DNA of 64,000 nucleotides from Mauremys mutica (taxonomy: Eukaryota > Chordata > Testudines > Geoemydidae), in the NCBI RefSeq assembly GCF_020497125.1, contig NC_059080.1, forward strand, positions 51,959,563-52,023,562, given 5' to 3'. The notes beneath the pieces were generated by a model, which saw only the letters and a program-made list of their open reading frames with translations, made no database searches and was not told the DNA's origin. The position numbers and the translations under genes are program-made. Positions 42,950 through 53,490 of the stretch are shown piece after piece (position 1 is the first letter of the stretch; every line of letters begins with the position of its first letter).

Positions 42950-43137
42950 GCAGCAAAGAATCCTGTGGCACCTTATAGACTAACAGACGTTTTGCAGCAT
43001 GAGCTTTCGTGGGTGAATACCCACTTCTTCGGATGCAAGAATACCCACTTGCATCCGAAGAAGTGGGTATTCACCCACGAAAGCTCATGCTGCAAAACGT
43101 CTGTTAGTCTATAAGGTGCCACAGGATTCTTTGCTGC
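42950..43137. repeat. perfect 90-bp inverted repeat from a Penelope-type tail
   Basis: Left arm 42950-43039 and right arm 43048-43137 are exact reverse complements with an 8-bp spacer. Each arm holds the 'cacgaaagctcatgctgcaa ... gtctgttagtctataaggtg ... caggattctttgct' tail, which resembles the end of the element at 30280-30415. The right arm continues for about 40 bp (cagactaacatggctacccc) that the left arm lacks. Confidence 0.92.
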
Positions 43138-44340
43138 TTCTACAGAACCAGACTAACATGGCTACCCCTCTGATACTTGACAATTTAGCACTGTGTCCTG
43201 TCCTCACTTACATAGCTGAAGCAAAGAGGTTTCCCCACTTCCCTTGGGATACTAGTCCATGCGCTGACAGATATCACTAGTAGGAAAGTGTTTTGGGAAT
43301 TCATGCTCAATTTTATCACATAGCTCTTACATAGACAACATCTCCTGGTACTGCACTAAACAATTACACTCCATGCCTGGTGTTTGGAGCCTTCCAACAC
43401 CCATGCTGGAGCTGGTTATTATATCACATGTCATCATTGTTTAGCTCTTCTCTGCAGTCCCTTTGATTTGGCTGCACCATTCTGAGACCGAGTTATCCAG
43501 AGCAGAGCACTGTGCTCAAGGTGAGCCTCTCCTCAGAGCTTTAGAATGAAATTTTGTTGCCAACATCTCACACCAAAAGCTGCCAAATTAGCGGTCCACG
43601 GTTGTCCCTATTCGCCTTTGGGCATTATTGCTTTGTAAGTGCTAGAGGGAACTATTTAGGCAAAGGGATGGGTATGAAGTCAAATTGTTCCAGAAGGAAC
43701 ACTAGGAGGCATTCTCTGCAGCCTTTTGGAGCTCCCAGGAACACCGAGGCACCATTACTCCCTTCTCTAGCACCCAGGCGCACTCACTACTGCACCCTTT
43801 CCTTGGCTGCAGTTTCGGATCTACACAGAAGACAATGTTAAATAAGGCCAAATCAGTTTCCAATCCCTGCATCAATCCAACAGGCCGCCTCCTACAAATA
43901 GACACATTACCCTTTTTTATATACAGTCCTTCATCCAATTTTCATCTCCCAGCTTCTTATTTAACCAAGCAACAATCTACTGGTTCAGTGCAAAAGTCCA
44001 CAGCTGTATGGTAAAGTAGGTATCACCAAATATCCAAATAAGCACTAATACAAAGATTGTACTATTCTAGCAGCAAGCAGTTTTCACTGTAAGGACACAA
44101 CTCATTTGTCCCTCCATTCTGGGAAGCTCAGAATTTGTTGCATTTTCCACAGAAGACAAACCATTTCTGCTCAGCACGATGAGTAGTCCTTTTGAATGCT
44201 AAACCCTTTCCTATCAAATTCACGCACATGGAGAAGACAGGTGCAATATCAGTGCCTCTAAACCAACAGGGGTCAACAAGAATAAAAGACTTCCTAACTC
44301 CAGATTTCAAATGAGCACTTTTCCCATATGGATGACAAGT
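43138..44340. other. unclassified non-coding sequence
   Basis: Starts with the tail remainder to about 43180. After that no gene or repeat is recognised. Confidence 0.3.
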
Positions 44341-44715
44341 AGATCTGGTCGCGAATGTTTGCCTATTTGCCAAAAGTTAAACTTTTTGCAGGAAAGGGGT
44401 GATTTTGACAATGCTCTTGACTCAAACACGATTTGGTGAAAGAGTTTCAGTATTCATTTTTAAAATAATAAAAAAAATCATTGTTCTGGTTTAGAATGAC
44501 TTTTCATTTCAAAATGTCTGTTAATTATAGTACAAAATAAAAACGATTGAAATCAAAATAAAACATTTCAATTGACCTGCATTGAGATTTTTTAAAATTA
44601 TTTTTGGTTCATAAAATACTTTGAAATCTCAATTTTTGTCTTGATTCAGAATGGGGAAATTTCTAAAATCTCAAACATTTTCCGGGATGGGAAAACTGTT
44701 TCCTTGCCCAGCTCT
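44341..44715. mobile_element. AT-rich MITE (AGATCTGG ... CCAGCTCT)
   Basis: A 375-bp A/T-rich block bounded by AGATCTGGTCGCGAATG at 44341 and TTGCCCAGCTCT at 44715. Size and ends match 12803-13171. No coding capacity; no matching duplication found. Confidence 0.6.
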
Positions 44716-45144
44716 GCCCAGAAGCATTGTCAGTGGTCACAGAGGGTTATCAGGCTGGAATATAATAGGCAAGATTTCCTGTATTTAGTCCCAGTAATGC
44801 CTGGACTGTATTACATTCCTGAAGGGAATGCCACATTGTGGTACACTGTACTATTTACACAATATACACCACACCAGGGCGGGGTTGTGACTTGCTGTAA
44901 TGACACCACCCCAGGAATGAAGGGGTTTCATGGTGTCCATGTGTTCCCCTGCATGGTCTGCCTTTCTCATGGCTCACAATGGAACTTCTTCTCCTTCCAC
45001 GGAGGTGATTACGGAGTGGCCAGGCAGCGCGGCAGGGGCTGGGGAGTGTTGATATATCCCAGTAGCACATCACCTCCCTGATGGAGTGAGTGGGGAACGG
45101 GGAGCAGGGGACCTGTCTCTCTCAAGGTCACCAGGCTGGTTCAC

Positions 45145-45315
45145 TAGCAATTTTGAAAAAATAGGAAAAAATGGTTTGGGGCCAAACCAAACATGATAGT
45201 TGTCAAAATTTTGTGGTGAATCAAAAAGCAGAATTTTTTTTGAGCCAAAATGTTTCATTTTGACCCCCAAAATTTTCATTTTAACTTTCAGGCATTTTGA
45301 CAAAAGCAAGAAAAA
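45145..45315. repeat. AT-rich MITE-family block
   Basis: A/T-homopolymer-rich sequence (ccaaaatgtttcattttgac, aaaattttcattttaac) like the AGAGCTGG family, ends degraded. Confidence 0.4.
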
Positions 45316-45359
45316 GATTCACAGCATGGCCAGAGGAGGGCGTGTTTCCCACTTATAAG

Positions 45360-45490
45360 GGTTAGCCCCAGGGTTAGGACGCTCAGCTAGGGTGAGGGAC
45401 ACCTGGGTCAACCCCCCTCTCTGTCCAATGGGGAAATGGGATTATGAACTTGGGTCTCCCCACTACCCAAGCAATGGGGCTTTCTCAGAC
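45360..45490 (+). repeat. tRNA-SINE/MIR-like fragment
   Basis: 'ggttaggacgctcagctagg' and 'gacacctgggtcaaccccc' resemble a tRNA-derived SINE head with A- and B-box-like segments, followed by 'ccaatggggaaatgggatta'. Diverged. Confidence 0.4.
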
Positions 45491-46129
45491 ACTCCTGCTG
45501 ATGTGGTTCCACTTTTTATAAGTAATTAAATAGTCATTGGGGCAGGGCTTGAAATGGGGCATCCCACATCTTCAGTGGGAGTCCTGATTAGCAGGGTGCA
45601 GTATCATTCTTGCTGGCCTAGTGAAGGTCATTATGAATGACTAGAAATTGCAACTATGAATGACAATAGATAGTCATTTGGCCAAGGAAAGAGAGTGAGA
45701 AAATCTCTACACTCTGGTGACTAGGACACTCACGTAGGAAATGGAAAAGCTAAAATTTTGGCTGGCTCTAGCCACAACTTTTCCCCGATCTGCTTCTAGA
45801 GCAATTTAGCTTCATGCTGTCCCTCACTCAGGGAGAGATGTAAAGCAACAATCTAGCCTATATTCGGTAACATCATGTTACAATTGTTGTCTAAACCCAC
45901 AGGAAATCAAACCTCTTTGTAAATGAAAACACAGTGTTTGCATGAAGTTATTAACATTGGCTTAAGTCTTCCATGATTTCCAGCTTCCCGTGCGGAATGT
46001 GGGCTCTTGGGGCTACAGATGTGGGAGACATCTGCATAGACGCAGCCAGGTTTTAACTCACATGACAATGCTTGCATCCACTCTAATTGGAGAGAACACG
46101 GTGAGTAAGATTTTTGCAAGGCATTCTGT

Positions 46130-46310
46130 CAAGTGCATCTCTGAAACCCAGATACATTATTCCTACTGCATTCCCTTCATGCATTAATTTTGTAACTCTA
46201 TCAAAACCAGTGATTGCGTCTGTCTGGTATAATTTGTTCTTATAAGCCCATGTAGTTATCGTGGCAATGATTATCCTCTCAAGGAACAACAATTGGGATG
46301 AAATCTTTTC
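46130..46310 (-). mobile_element. CR1 LINE fragment (RT N-terminal part)
   Basis: The minus frame includes GFDRVTKLMHEGNAVGIMYL, which matches the same stretch in the longer CR1 copy at 47239-47665 (DRVTDLVDKGNAVDIIYLEF). The copy is short and damaged. Confidence 0.65.
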
Positions 46311-46724
46311 CTCCAGAGACTATTACAACATAGTCTATAAATGCCACATAGCAAGGCATAACTACCCCTACCTCCCCAGACTTTGCTACTTACCCCCTTT
46401 CCTAACCATTCTCTTTCTATCATTTCCTCTAGTCCTTTACCTCTGTCCTCTGTCCCTATTACTATTACTTGACCTTCAGGTATCTGGTTAAGCAACCAAT
46501 CAAACAGCAATAATGATCTTACTGAATCAACAGAGTGGTACATCTACTGTGCTAATGGCAGCTATATTTTACTTCATGTGCAGGATATTCGGTATTCCCC
46601 CACTCTGTTCTGACCAGAATTTCAGTGATTTGCAGCTGACTTTTTCTTTTTCTTTTCAGCATCTGGGCTCATTTCTATTTGTTAAAATAGAAGTTTTCTC
46701 CATCTTTCCTATGGCAGCCTTTCA

Positions 46725-47710
46725 AGTAACTGAAGATCACTATCATGTCCCCCCTTAATCTCCTCTTTTCCAAACTAAACATACCCAGTTCCTTCAGCCT
46801 TTGCTCCTATGGCTTGCATTCCATCCTTTTTATCATCTTTGTCACTCACCTCTGGATCCTTTCCAGTTTATCTACAGCCTTTCTATACATTGGTGACCAA
46901 AACTGGACACAGTACTCCAGCTGAGGCCTAGTAGAGTAGAGTAGAGTGGTACTATCACCTCCTGTGACTTGCATGCTATGCCTCTGTTATTGCAACCTAA
47001 AATTGCATTTGCCTTTTTTGCAACAGCATCTCATTGCTGACTCGTGTTGACGTTGTGATGCACCACAACTCCCAGATCCTTTCAGCAGTGCTGCTGCCAA
47101 GCTAGTTTCCCCTCATTCTGTATTTGTGCATTTGCTTTTTCTTCCCTAAGTATAGCACCTTAGATGCGCCTTTGTTGAATTTCTCTTTATTGTCTCTACC
47201 CAGTTCTCCAATTTATCAATATTCCTCTGAATTTTAGCTCATTCCTCCAAAGTATTGGCAATCCCCCTTAGCTTTGTGTCATCTGCAAACTTGATCAGTA
47301 TGCTCTGTATACCTACATCCAGGTCATTAACAAAGATGTTAAATAACACCAGACCCAGAACAGATCCCTGTGGAATCCCACTTGGGAACTCCCTCCAGTC
47401 GGGCATCTTTCCACTAATAGTTACTCTTTGTTTGGAGTTGTTTAACCAGTATCCACTTAATGGTAGTTCTGCCAAGCCCCCATTTCTCCAGCTTACTTAT
47501 CGGCATGTCATGTGGGACTGTGTCAGAAGTCTTGCTGAACTCCAGGTATATTATGTCCACCGCATTCCCCTTATCCACCAAATCAGTTACCCTGTCAAAG
47601 AAGGAAATCAAGCTGGGTTGGCATGATTTGTTCTTGGTAAATCCATGCTGGCTGCGAGTGATCACCCTTTCATCCTCCAGGTATCTGCAAATCAGATGTT
47701 GAGACAGAAG
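46725..47710 (-). mobile_element. old CR1-type LINE fragment
   Basis: Minus-strand frames 47665-47414 (HGFTKNKSCQ, NAVDIIYLEFSK) and 47475-47239 (SGIPQGSVLGLVLFNIFVND, IKFADDTKL with catalytic FADD) overlap in two frames, showing one or more frameshifts in the RT core. CR1 homology continues to about 46725 (antisense of the KLERVQ-type region and 3' part: 'ggtgaccaaaactggacaca', 'cccccttaatctcctctttt'). Diverged and non-functional. Confidence 0.85.
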
Positions 47711-48189
47711 TCACCTAACAGAGAGCCAGAGAGCAGTTTAGTCCTGACTGTGAGATGTTATGGTTGAATCCATTCTGTCCAGGAAAATCCACTCCACAGT
47801 TTCATCTTCTCTCTCCACTCCCTCTGGCCTCCCTCCTATGGCTGGTTCTGGAGTGAGCGCCTATAAAGTGCGTTTTATTGTTTGTCACCTGCAGCACTTG
47901 AAAAAATTACACAAATCCATCAAAGTAATGAATCTTCTCAGCAGAGGCAAATAGACAGAGACAGACAGGCACTCATCCGAAACAAGTCATCTTTAAAAAT
48001 TAATATAAAATAAACAACTGGCCTTTTGCTTCGTTCCCAGGAGGCGAGTGCGTGAACAAGGGAAGGGGGTGGGGAGGGACAAAGAGAACAGCAAGAGGAT
48101 TTATTCACGGACATGTTCTACTGATGTAGGCAATCAGCTGGCTAGAGTGTCAATTTAACATCAGGGATAAGGGGCTCTGGGCCCCACTG
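47711..48189. other. unclassified non-coding sequence
   Basis: No gene or definite repeat recognised. Confidence 0.3.
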
Positions 48190-48310
48190 GCTGTCGCTCG
48201 GCAGGGCTGGCAGGGGTGGATGGCCTAGTAGATCAGGAATGAGCCTAGGACTAAAGAGCCTTGAGTTCAATTCCTGGCCCTATCAAGGGACACTGGTATC
48301 ATTTCTCTCA
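48190..48310 (+). repeat. tRNA-derived SINE-like fragment
   Basis: 'ggatggcctagtagatcagg', 'ctaaagagccttgagttcaa' and 'ttcctggccctatcaaggga' resemble a tRNA-type promoter head, with the B-box-like GTTCAATTCC. Weak. Confidence 0.4.
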
Positions 48311-48560
48311 TGTAAATGGGTAGGAGGCTGCCAACGGCTGCTTCCAACATAGAGTGTTCTGCTTTTTCTCATGATTCAGCCTGCCAGCTGGGTCACATAT
48401 ACTCCCCCTTGCCTTCTGGGGTGACACAAAGGCCAACAAATAAAATTCCAGTGTTGTGACACCAGGTCTTTGGCCCTGAATCTGGATCCCCTGGTCTTTA
48501 AACCTGCTCATCTCCGGCTTTCAAAAGTCCTTTTTCTCTTATACCAGGGGCTAACCTATC
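48310..48560 (+). repeat. dispersed repeat, copy 1 of a direct pair
   Basis: Shares its order with 49845-50090: 'gtgttctgcttttt...gattcagcc', 'ggggtgacac...caacaaataaaa', 'ctgaatctggatcccctgg', 'ttctcttataccagggg'. AATAAA is present in both. Could be a diverged LTR pair or two copies of one repeat. Confidence 0.55.
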
Positions 48561-49084
48561 TCACACAGAGGAGCTGTGAGGATAACATGCATTCTTGAGA
48601 AGGCAACGCTCATGCCATGAGAGGCGGCGGCGGGGGGGGGGAGGGGAAAGAGGTCACATCGTAGGGCAGAACTTGGATTCTGCCCATGTATGCCAGACAT
48701 GGAGTTGGGGAAGGAGGAAGGTGACGTGCAGGTTCCGAGATGCAGGGGTCTTACTGGCTAGCCTATTGTTTCTGACCCATGTTCAAGGCACTCAGTGAAT
48801 AACAGATGGGCTGAATCTGTTAGCTAGAGCTCAGATGCTGTGATTTTTATATTCCCTTTTAGACCTCACTCAGAACCAACTACCACACTACCATTTTGCA
48901 TAATGCCTTTCCAATCACCTGCACCCGACATGGGCTTACTGTGAGGATGTCCGTGCTGACTGTCTGCATCTGGCATGTGACATCTGGCCATGCGTCCTGT
49001 AATGACATGCAGACGTGGCAGACTATAAACATTCACTGCACTCTCACCCAATAGTGTGTTTGGGGGAGGGGGAGATGGCTGACG

Positions 49085-49310
49085 ATGGCCAAGCTGAGCA
49101 ACCTGTGAGTCCGGAAACCTCAGTTCTAATCCTGTCTCTGCCAATGATCTGCTATGTGACCTTGGGCAAGTCCCTTCTTTTGTTTAGTTAGCTTGTGAGC
49201 TCTTTGGTCCAGGGAGTGTCCTTGCACTGAGTGTTTATGAATGGTCTGGGAGACTCTGAGCTCAGTTAGGGCCTCTAGCAGTTGTTACTATTTATATTAC
49301 AGTAACATCA
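49085..49310 (+). repeat. MIR-like SINE with L2-like tail
   Basis: 'gtccggaaacctcagttcta', 'ctgctatgtgaccttgggca', 'agtcccttctttt', then 'gcttgtgagctctttggtcc'. This is the sense-strand order of a MIR-type element followed by the common amniote 3' end. Confidence 0.6.
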
Positions 49311-49559
49311 TATGATGCCATGGCTCATTTGATCAACATGACTTTAGGATGGACAGAGTCACAGGCGGTGAGAAAACCTTCTGTCTATAAATGACAGGTC
49401 AAGTCCAAGCTTTTCAAACTTGGGATCATAATGCTAAGCCCCTAAATCCAAGTGCCCTGATTTCCAGAAGTGCTGGGGACTCACAGCTCCGGTTCAAGTG
49501 ATTGCTTGTTGCTTTTATTTACTCACATCTAGCACCCTCCAGCCCTAGCTGTTCACGCT

Positions 49560-49675
49560 ATTTTGTCTGTGTCTGAGTTAGATTGTGAACTCCAGAAGGG
49601 AGGGACTGTGTCTTCATTTATGGCTGTACAGTGCCAGTCCCACTGTGTGTGCTCAGTAAATAATAGTATCTTCCA
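49560..49675 (+). repeat. L2-like 3'-end fragment
   Basis: 'gattgtgaactccagaaggg', 'agggactgtgtcttcattta' and 'gtgtgctcagtaaataatag': the typical L2-type 3' terminal order. Confidence 0.55.
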
Positions 49676-49844
49676 CCTCCCTCTTTAACTCAGACCTGCC
49701 ATTTTCCTTCCCTCATAATTCCCAATTCTCAACTTTTTGCACCTTCAGTATCTAATAGCCCATCTATTCCCTATACATAATATAAAAGGAAATGTAGAAA
49801 AGTGGGGTCACCACTGGGTCACCCTCTCATGGCTCAGTACGGCA

Positions 49845-50090
49845 TAGCTCCTCCTCTAGCACCACCCATCAAGAGCTGCTCCCGACGTGCAGTGTTCTGC
49901 CTCTTCTCCTGATTCAGCCATCCAGCCAGGTCACGTACAGTCCCCCTCCCGTGCTGGGGTGACAGGAGGGTCAACAAATAAAAGTCCATTGCTGTGATTT
50001 TGGCCGTGAATCTGGATCCCATGGCCCATTCACCCACCCATCTCAGGCTTTAAAAAAGCCCTTATTCTCTTATATCAAGGGTGTCAAGCC
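49845..50090 (+). repeat. dispersed repeat, copy 2 of a direct pair
   Basis: Same orientation and order as 48310-48560, about 1.5 kb downstream: 'gtgttctgcctcttctcctg', 'ggggtgacaggagggtcaac', AATAAA, 'gtgaatctggatcccatgg' and 'ttctcttatatcaaggg'. The minus-strand frames in both copies share FYLL...SPQ...RG...AG.LN.EK.QNT, a by-product of the shared sequence. Confidence 0.55.
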
Positions 50091-50349
50091 ACCTTCCCTG
50101 ATGACTGGTAGGGGTAACCAAGCCTTCCTGCTATACTGGGTTCCAGCAAATCAGCCAGCAAGGCCTGTCTATTCAGACCTGCCCCCTGCTACCTTCCTGG
50201 GCTTCTTCTACCTCCACCTGTCAGGAGACCTTTCCCACAGCCCCTTCTTTCTCAAGCTACATGGCTTGTCTGGGCTCACCCTTCTTTCAGGGCAAGGACT
50301 CACAGGGCTTCCCATTTGGAGGCCTCCAACAAATCCCAACTGAAGATAT

Positions 50350-50640
50350 ACATTGAGGCCTGGGCTACACTAAATAGTTAGGTTAGATTGGCCCAGCTAG
50401 ATCGCTCAGCTGTGTGAAAAATCCACTCCCTAGAGTGACACAGTTAAGCTGATCTAACCTCTGGTGTAGACAGTGCTCAGTCAATGGAAGAATTCTTCTG
50501 CCGACCTAGCCAGCACCTACTGGGGAGGTGGATTACCTATGCTGATGGGAGAACCCCTCTTGTCACTGTAGGAGGTGTCTTCACTGAAGCATTGCAGCTG
50601 TGCCATTGTAGTGTTTCAAGTGTAGACAAGCCCTTAAATT
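50350..50640. mobile_element. MITE with 'ggctacact / agtgtagacaagccc' ends
   Basis: Left end AGGCCTGGGCTACACT (about 50356-50371) and right end AGTGTAGACAAGCCCTT (about 50619-50635) are imperfect inverted repeats. The interior of about 250 bp has no coding frame. Shares the 'gtgtagaca' core with other blocks in the window. Confidence 0.6.
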
Positions 50641-50711
50641 CACTTCAGTCCTCCTTAGGCTTGACCTTTCATTCTCTTCTGTTTCTCTGTGCTCCATTCC
50701 TCAGCTGACCT

Positions 50712-51080
50712 GCTGGGCTGGCTCTGCTGTTTTTGCCGCCCCAAGCAGCACGCTGAATTGCCGCCGTGGACGGCGGGGGCAGTCCATGTGCCCTTAGGGC
50801 GGCATACACGCTTCCACGGCGGTGGCAATTTGGTGGCAGCTTCTGTCTTCATCCTGAAGACAGATGCTGCGCTGCTGCGGACATCTGAACTTAGAAGCTG
50901 CCGCCGAATTGCCACCGTCGTGGAAATGCGCGTGCCCCCCTAATGGCACATGGACTGTCCCCGCCCTCCGTGGTGGCAATTCGGCGCGCTGCTTGGGGGC
51001 AAAAACACATGGACTGCCGCCCCTTGCAGATTGCTGCCCTAAGCACCTGCTTGGAATGCTGGTGCCTGGAGCCGGGCCTG
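50712..51080. mobile_element. GC-rich hAT-like foldback element
   Basis: The right end GGAGCCGGGCCTG (51068-51080) is a CAGG-type terminus, with a degraded partner near 50713 (ctgggctggctctg). Two arms of about 130-160 bp, roughly 50733-50880 and 50860-51005, are diverged reverse complements (gccgccccaagcagc against gcgctgcttgggggc; cagtccatgtgccc against ggcacatggactg). No matching 8-bp duplication found. Frames on both strands here are artefacts of the palindrome. Confidence 0.6.
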
Positions 51081-51489
51081 ATCCCAGGGCTGTCTGCCCG
51101 GAAGTCTGGATACACATTTCCATCAAGGCTCACCACCAGAGATTGCTTCGCCCTAGGGGCTGTTCTGTGTCACTCCTGGATCTTCTCTGGAGAGGATCCC
51201 ACCCTCCCCCAAGGGAGGACATCTGGAACCTTTATAAAGTTACAGGCTTGGGGAGGAAAACAGTAGACAAAGAAGCGGATCAACGAACAAGAGAGCAACA
51301 CATTGGGAGAAGAGTGAACAGTAGGTCAGTGGGCCTAGAGAACATCATTGCAGTGTGGATAGGAAAGCTGTGGAGAGGGAAACTCAGAGGAGAGGCACAT
51401 AGACTGACCAAAGACAGCAGTGATAGGTGGTTCCAGGCACAATGACTCAGAAGCTACCTGTTTCAGCACAGCTATGAAAAACACTCTTT

Positions 51490-51600
51490 TGGGCCCCAGT
51501 TCAGCAAAACATCCCTATTCAACAAAGCACTTAAGTGCATGCTTAACTTTCAGCACATGCTTAAGAGCTTTGTTGGATTCAGGCTTAGGCAAGGGCTATA
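51490..51600. repeat. palindromic 'cttaagtgcatgcttaac' repeat
   Basis: 'ccagttcagcaaaacatccc', 'cacttaagtgcatgcttaac', 'cacatgcttaagagctttgt' and 'tggattcaggctta'. Inverted halves; same family as 33920-34125. Confidence 0.55.
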
Positions 51601-51649
51601 CAAGACTTTCAGATAATAAAGAGTTCTGAATTATGGATGCAGCTAATCA

Positions 51650-52155
51650 GGGCTTGTATTGAATTAGCTTAATAGATTTTAAGGCCAGAAGGGACCACTG
51701 TGATCACCTAGTTTGACCTCCTTCATAACACAGGCCAGAGAACTTCCCTGAATTAATTCCTGTTTGAGTTAGAGCAGATCTTTTAGAAAAAATAAATAAA
51801 TCCAGTCTTGGTTTAAGAATTGCCAGAAATGGAGCATCCACCACAGCTCTTGGCAAGTTGTTCCAATGGTTAATTATCCTCATTGTTTAAAATGTGCACC
51901 AAATTTCTATTCTGAATTTGTCAAGCTTCAATTTACAGCCATTGGATCCTGTCAGACCTTGGACTGCTAGATTGGAGTGATCGCTATTATCTAATTTTGG
52001 TTCCCTAATTACTGTGATCAAGTTATTGTGTAGCTTTCTTGTTGTTAAACTAAACCAATTTAGCTCCTGGAATTTCTCACTATAAGGCATGTTTTCCAAT
52101 CTATTAATCATCCCTGTGGCTCTTCTCTGAATACTCTCCAATTTCCCATCAAACA
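51650..52155 (-). mobile_element. CR1 LINE 3' end (different subfamily)
   Basis: The minus frame 52141-51887 carries a CR1-type C-terminal RT end (ESIQRRATGMINRLENM, SLTTRKLHNNLITVIRE). The 3' UTR in plus-strand reading is 'aaggccagaagggaccactg', 'gatcacctagtttgacctcc', 'aacttccctgaattaattcc', a well-known turtle CR1 end. 5'-truncated. Confidence 0.82.
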
Positions 52156-52784
52156 GGGGCTCTCAGTAGGCACGCTCACCACAATTCCTTGAGGAGGCTT
52201 CAGCCTACTGTCTTCTGCCTGGTGGGGCTCGTGGATTCAAGGGAGACAGCCATTCATTTGCCATTGCTCCAGCTGCCAATGGAAATGGGTGACTCACCCC
52301 AGGGAGCTGCTGCTGGTCACTAAAGCAGCACAAAGTTGCCACCTGGCATCTTGATCTCCCCAGGCCCTAATCCTGAGCATTGCAATGGCAGTGGCTCTCG
52401 TGAGCCTTGGGCTATTTGTCGTCTTTCTTTTAAAGCCCCAAGCTCCTGGAGTCCCGTGATTGTGTAGAGTCATTTAAAATAAAGTAAGTTTCCAGCCATT
52501 ATGGTGGTGGAGAAAAGCTTGATAATGCTACCTACAGGCTCAGGAGTCAGCAGGCAAAAGAAAAAAAAGAAAAACCAGAATGGATTGTGGGGTTTTAAAA
52601 AAAAGATAATCTTATGATATTTAACCCAATCTCATGATTTTGGGGGCCTGACTTGGGATTTCTGAAGGTTTGGGGTTGGCTGTAGTGCAGCCAGCTCCTC
52701 CTGCTGCTGTGGAACCCCAATCACTGAAATAGTTACAATGAGAATCATTCATTTGGGGCCAAAAATCTGAAGAGAGGAAGAATG

Positions 52785-52870
52785 GTCCAATGGTCAGGGT
52801 ACCAGCCTATGACTTGGGAGACCTGGGATGAATTCTCTGCTCTGCCGCCACCTCCTTGGGCAGGTGTGGT
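52785..52870 (+). repeat. tRNA-derived SINE head
   Basis: 'gtccaatggtcagggtacca', 'ttgggagacctgggatgaat' and 'tctctgctctgccgccac' show A-box/B-box-like order followed by the MIR-type 'ctctgc'. Short. Confidence 0.5.
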
Positions 52871-52889
52871 GTTTAGATGTTGCTTGTGA

Positions 52890-53090
52890 TTATTAGAACT
52901 GGGAGCACTGACTGTTGGGAATCTGAAAGGACAGGAAACAAGAAGGAGGTGGGAGGAGTGGAGGAGGCTGAGTGAGAGTTACTGAGGGTGCAGCAGCAGC
53001 TTGGTAAAGAGGTTTCCACTTTAAAAATAAAGTCCTGTTGAAGTTTGTTAGTACCTTGCCTGGTTGATACAATAGCAGGTCACCTTGGTT
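52890..53090 (+). repeat. possible LTR or 3'-end fragment
   Basis: Purine-rich stretch leading to AATAAAGTCCTGTTG (about 53026-53040). Poly(A)-signal-like context, but no other diagnostic. Confidence 0.25.
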
Positions 53091-53229
53091 CTGAGCCTCA
53101 AAAGGTATTTAGGCTCCTAACTTCCACTGAAATCAATAAACAGAGGCTCTGGCTAGGCAGCCTGATTCTCTGTCTTCTGTCTGGTGGGGGTCAAGGGAAA
53201 TGGACATAATTATGCCAGGTATTGTGGGG

Positions 53230-53490
53230 GAGGTGTCAAAAAAGATAAAAAAAAATTTCCCTTGAAAATGTTTTGATTTTTGATGAAAAATTGAAACCAG
53301 ACCTTTTTATTTTTATTTTTCTACATATCCTTAAAATGTTTGTTTTCATTTCATCCGCTTTTTTGGGGGAGCAAAAAGCAGGAAAATTTCAATCAAATTG
53401 AAAAATGCAAAAATATTCATTTTGGTCAAAAGCCATTTTTTCACTGGAAACACTTTTCAGTGAAAAAAAAAACCCCAACAATCTCAAACC
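53230..53490. repeat. AT-rich MITE-family block
   Basis: Dominated by 'gaaaatgttttgatttttga' and 'cattttggtcaaaagccatt' type sequence. Same composition as the AGAGCTGG family, ends lost. Confidence 0.4.

Noticed and set aside
43001..43100. Possible CRISPR-like or tandem repeat because of repeated 'atacccactt' units
   Set aside because: The repeats are explained by the inverted duplication of a Penelope-type tail; there are no regular spacers.
48190..48310. Functional tRNA gene
   Set aside because: Only A/B-box-like motifs remain and no cloverleaf can be drawn; better explained as a tRNA-derived SINE head.
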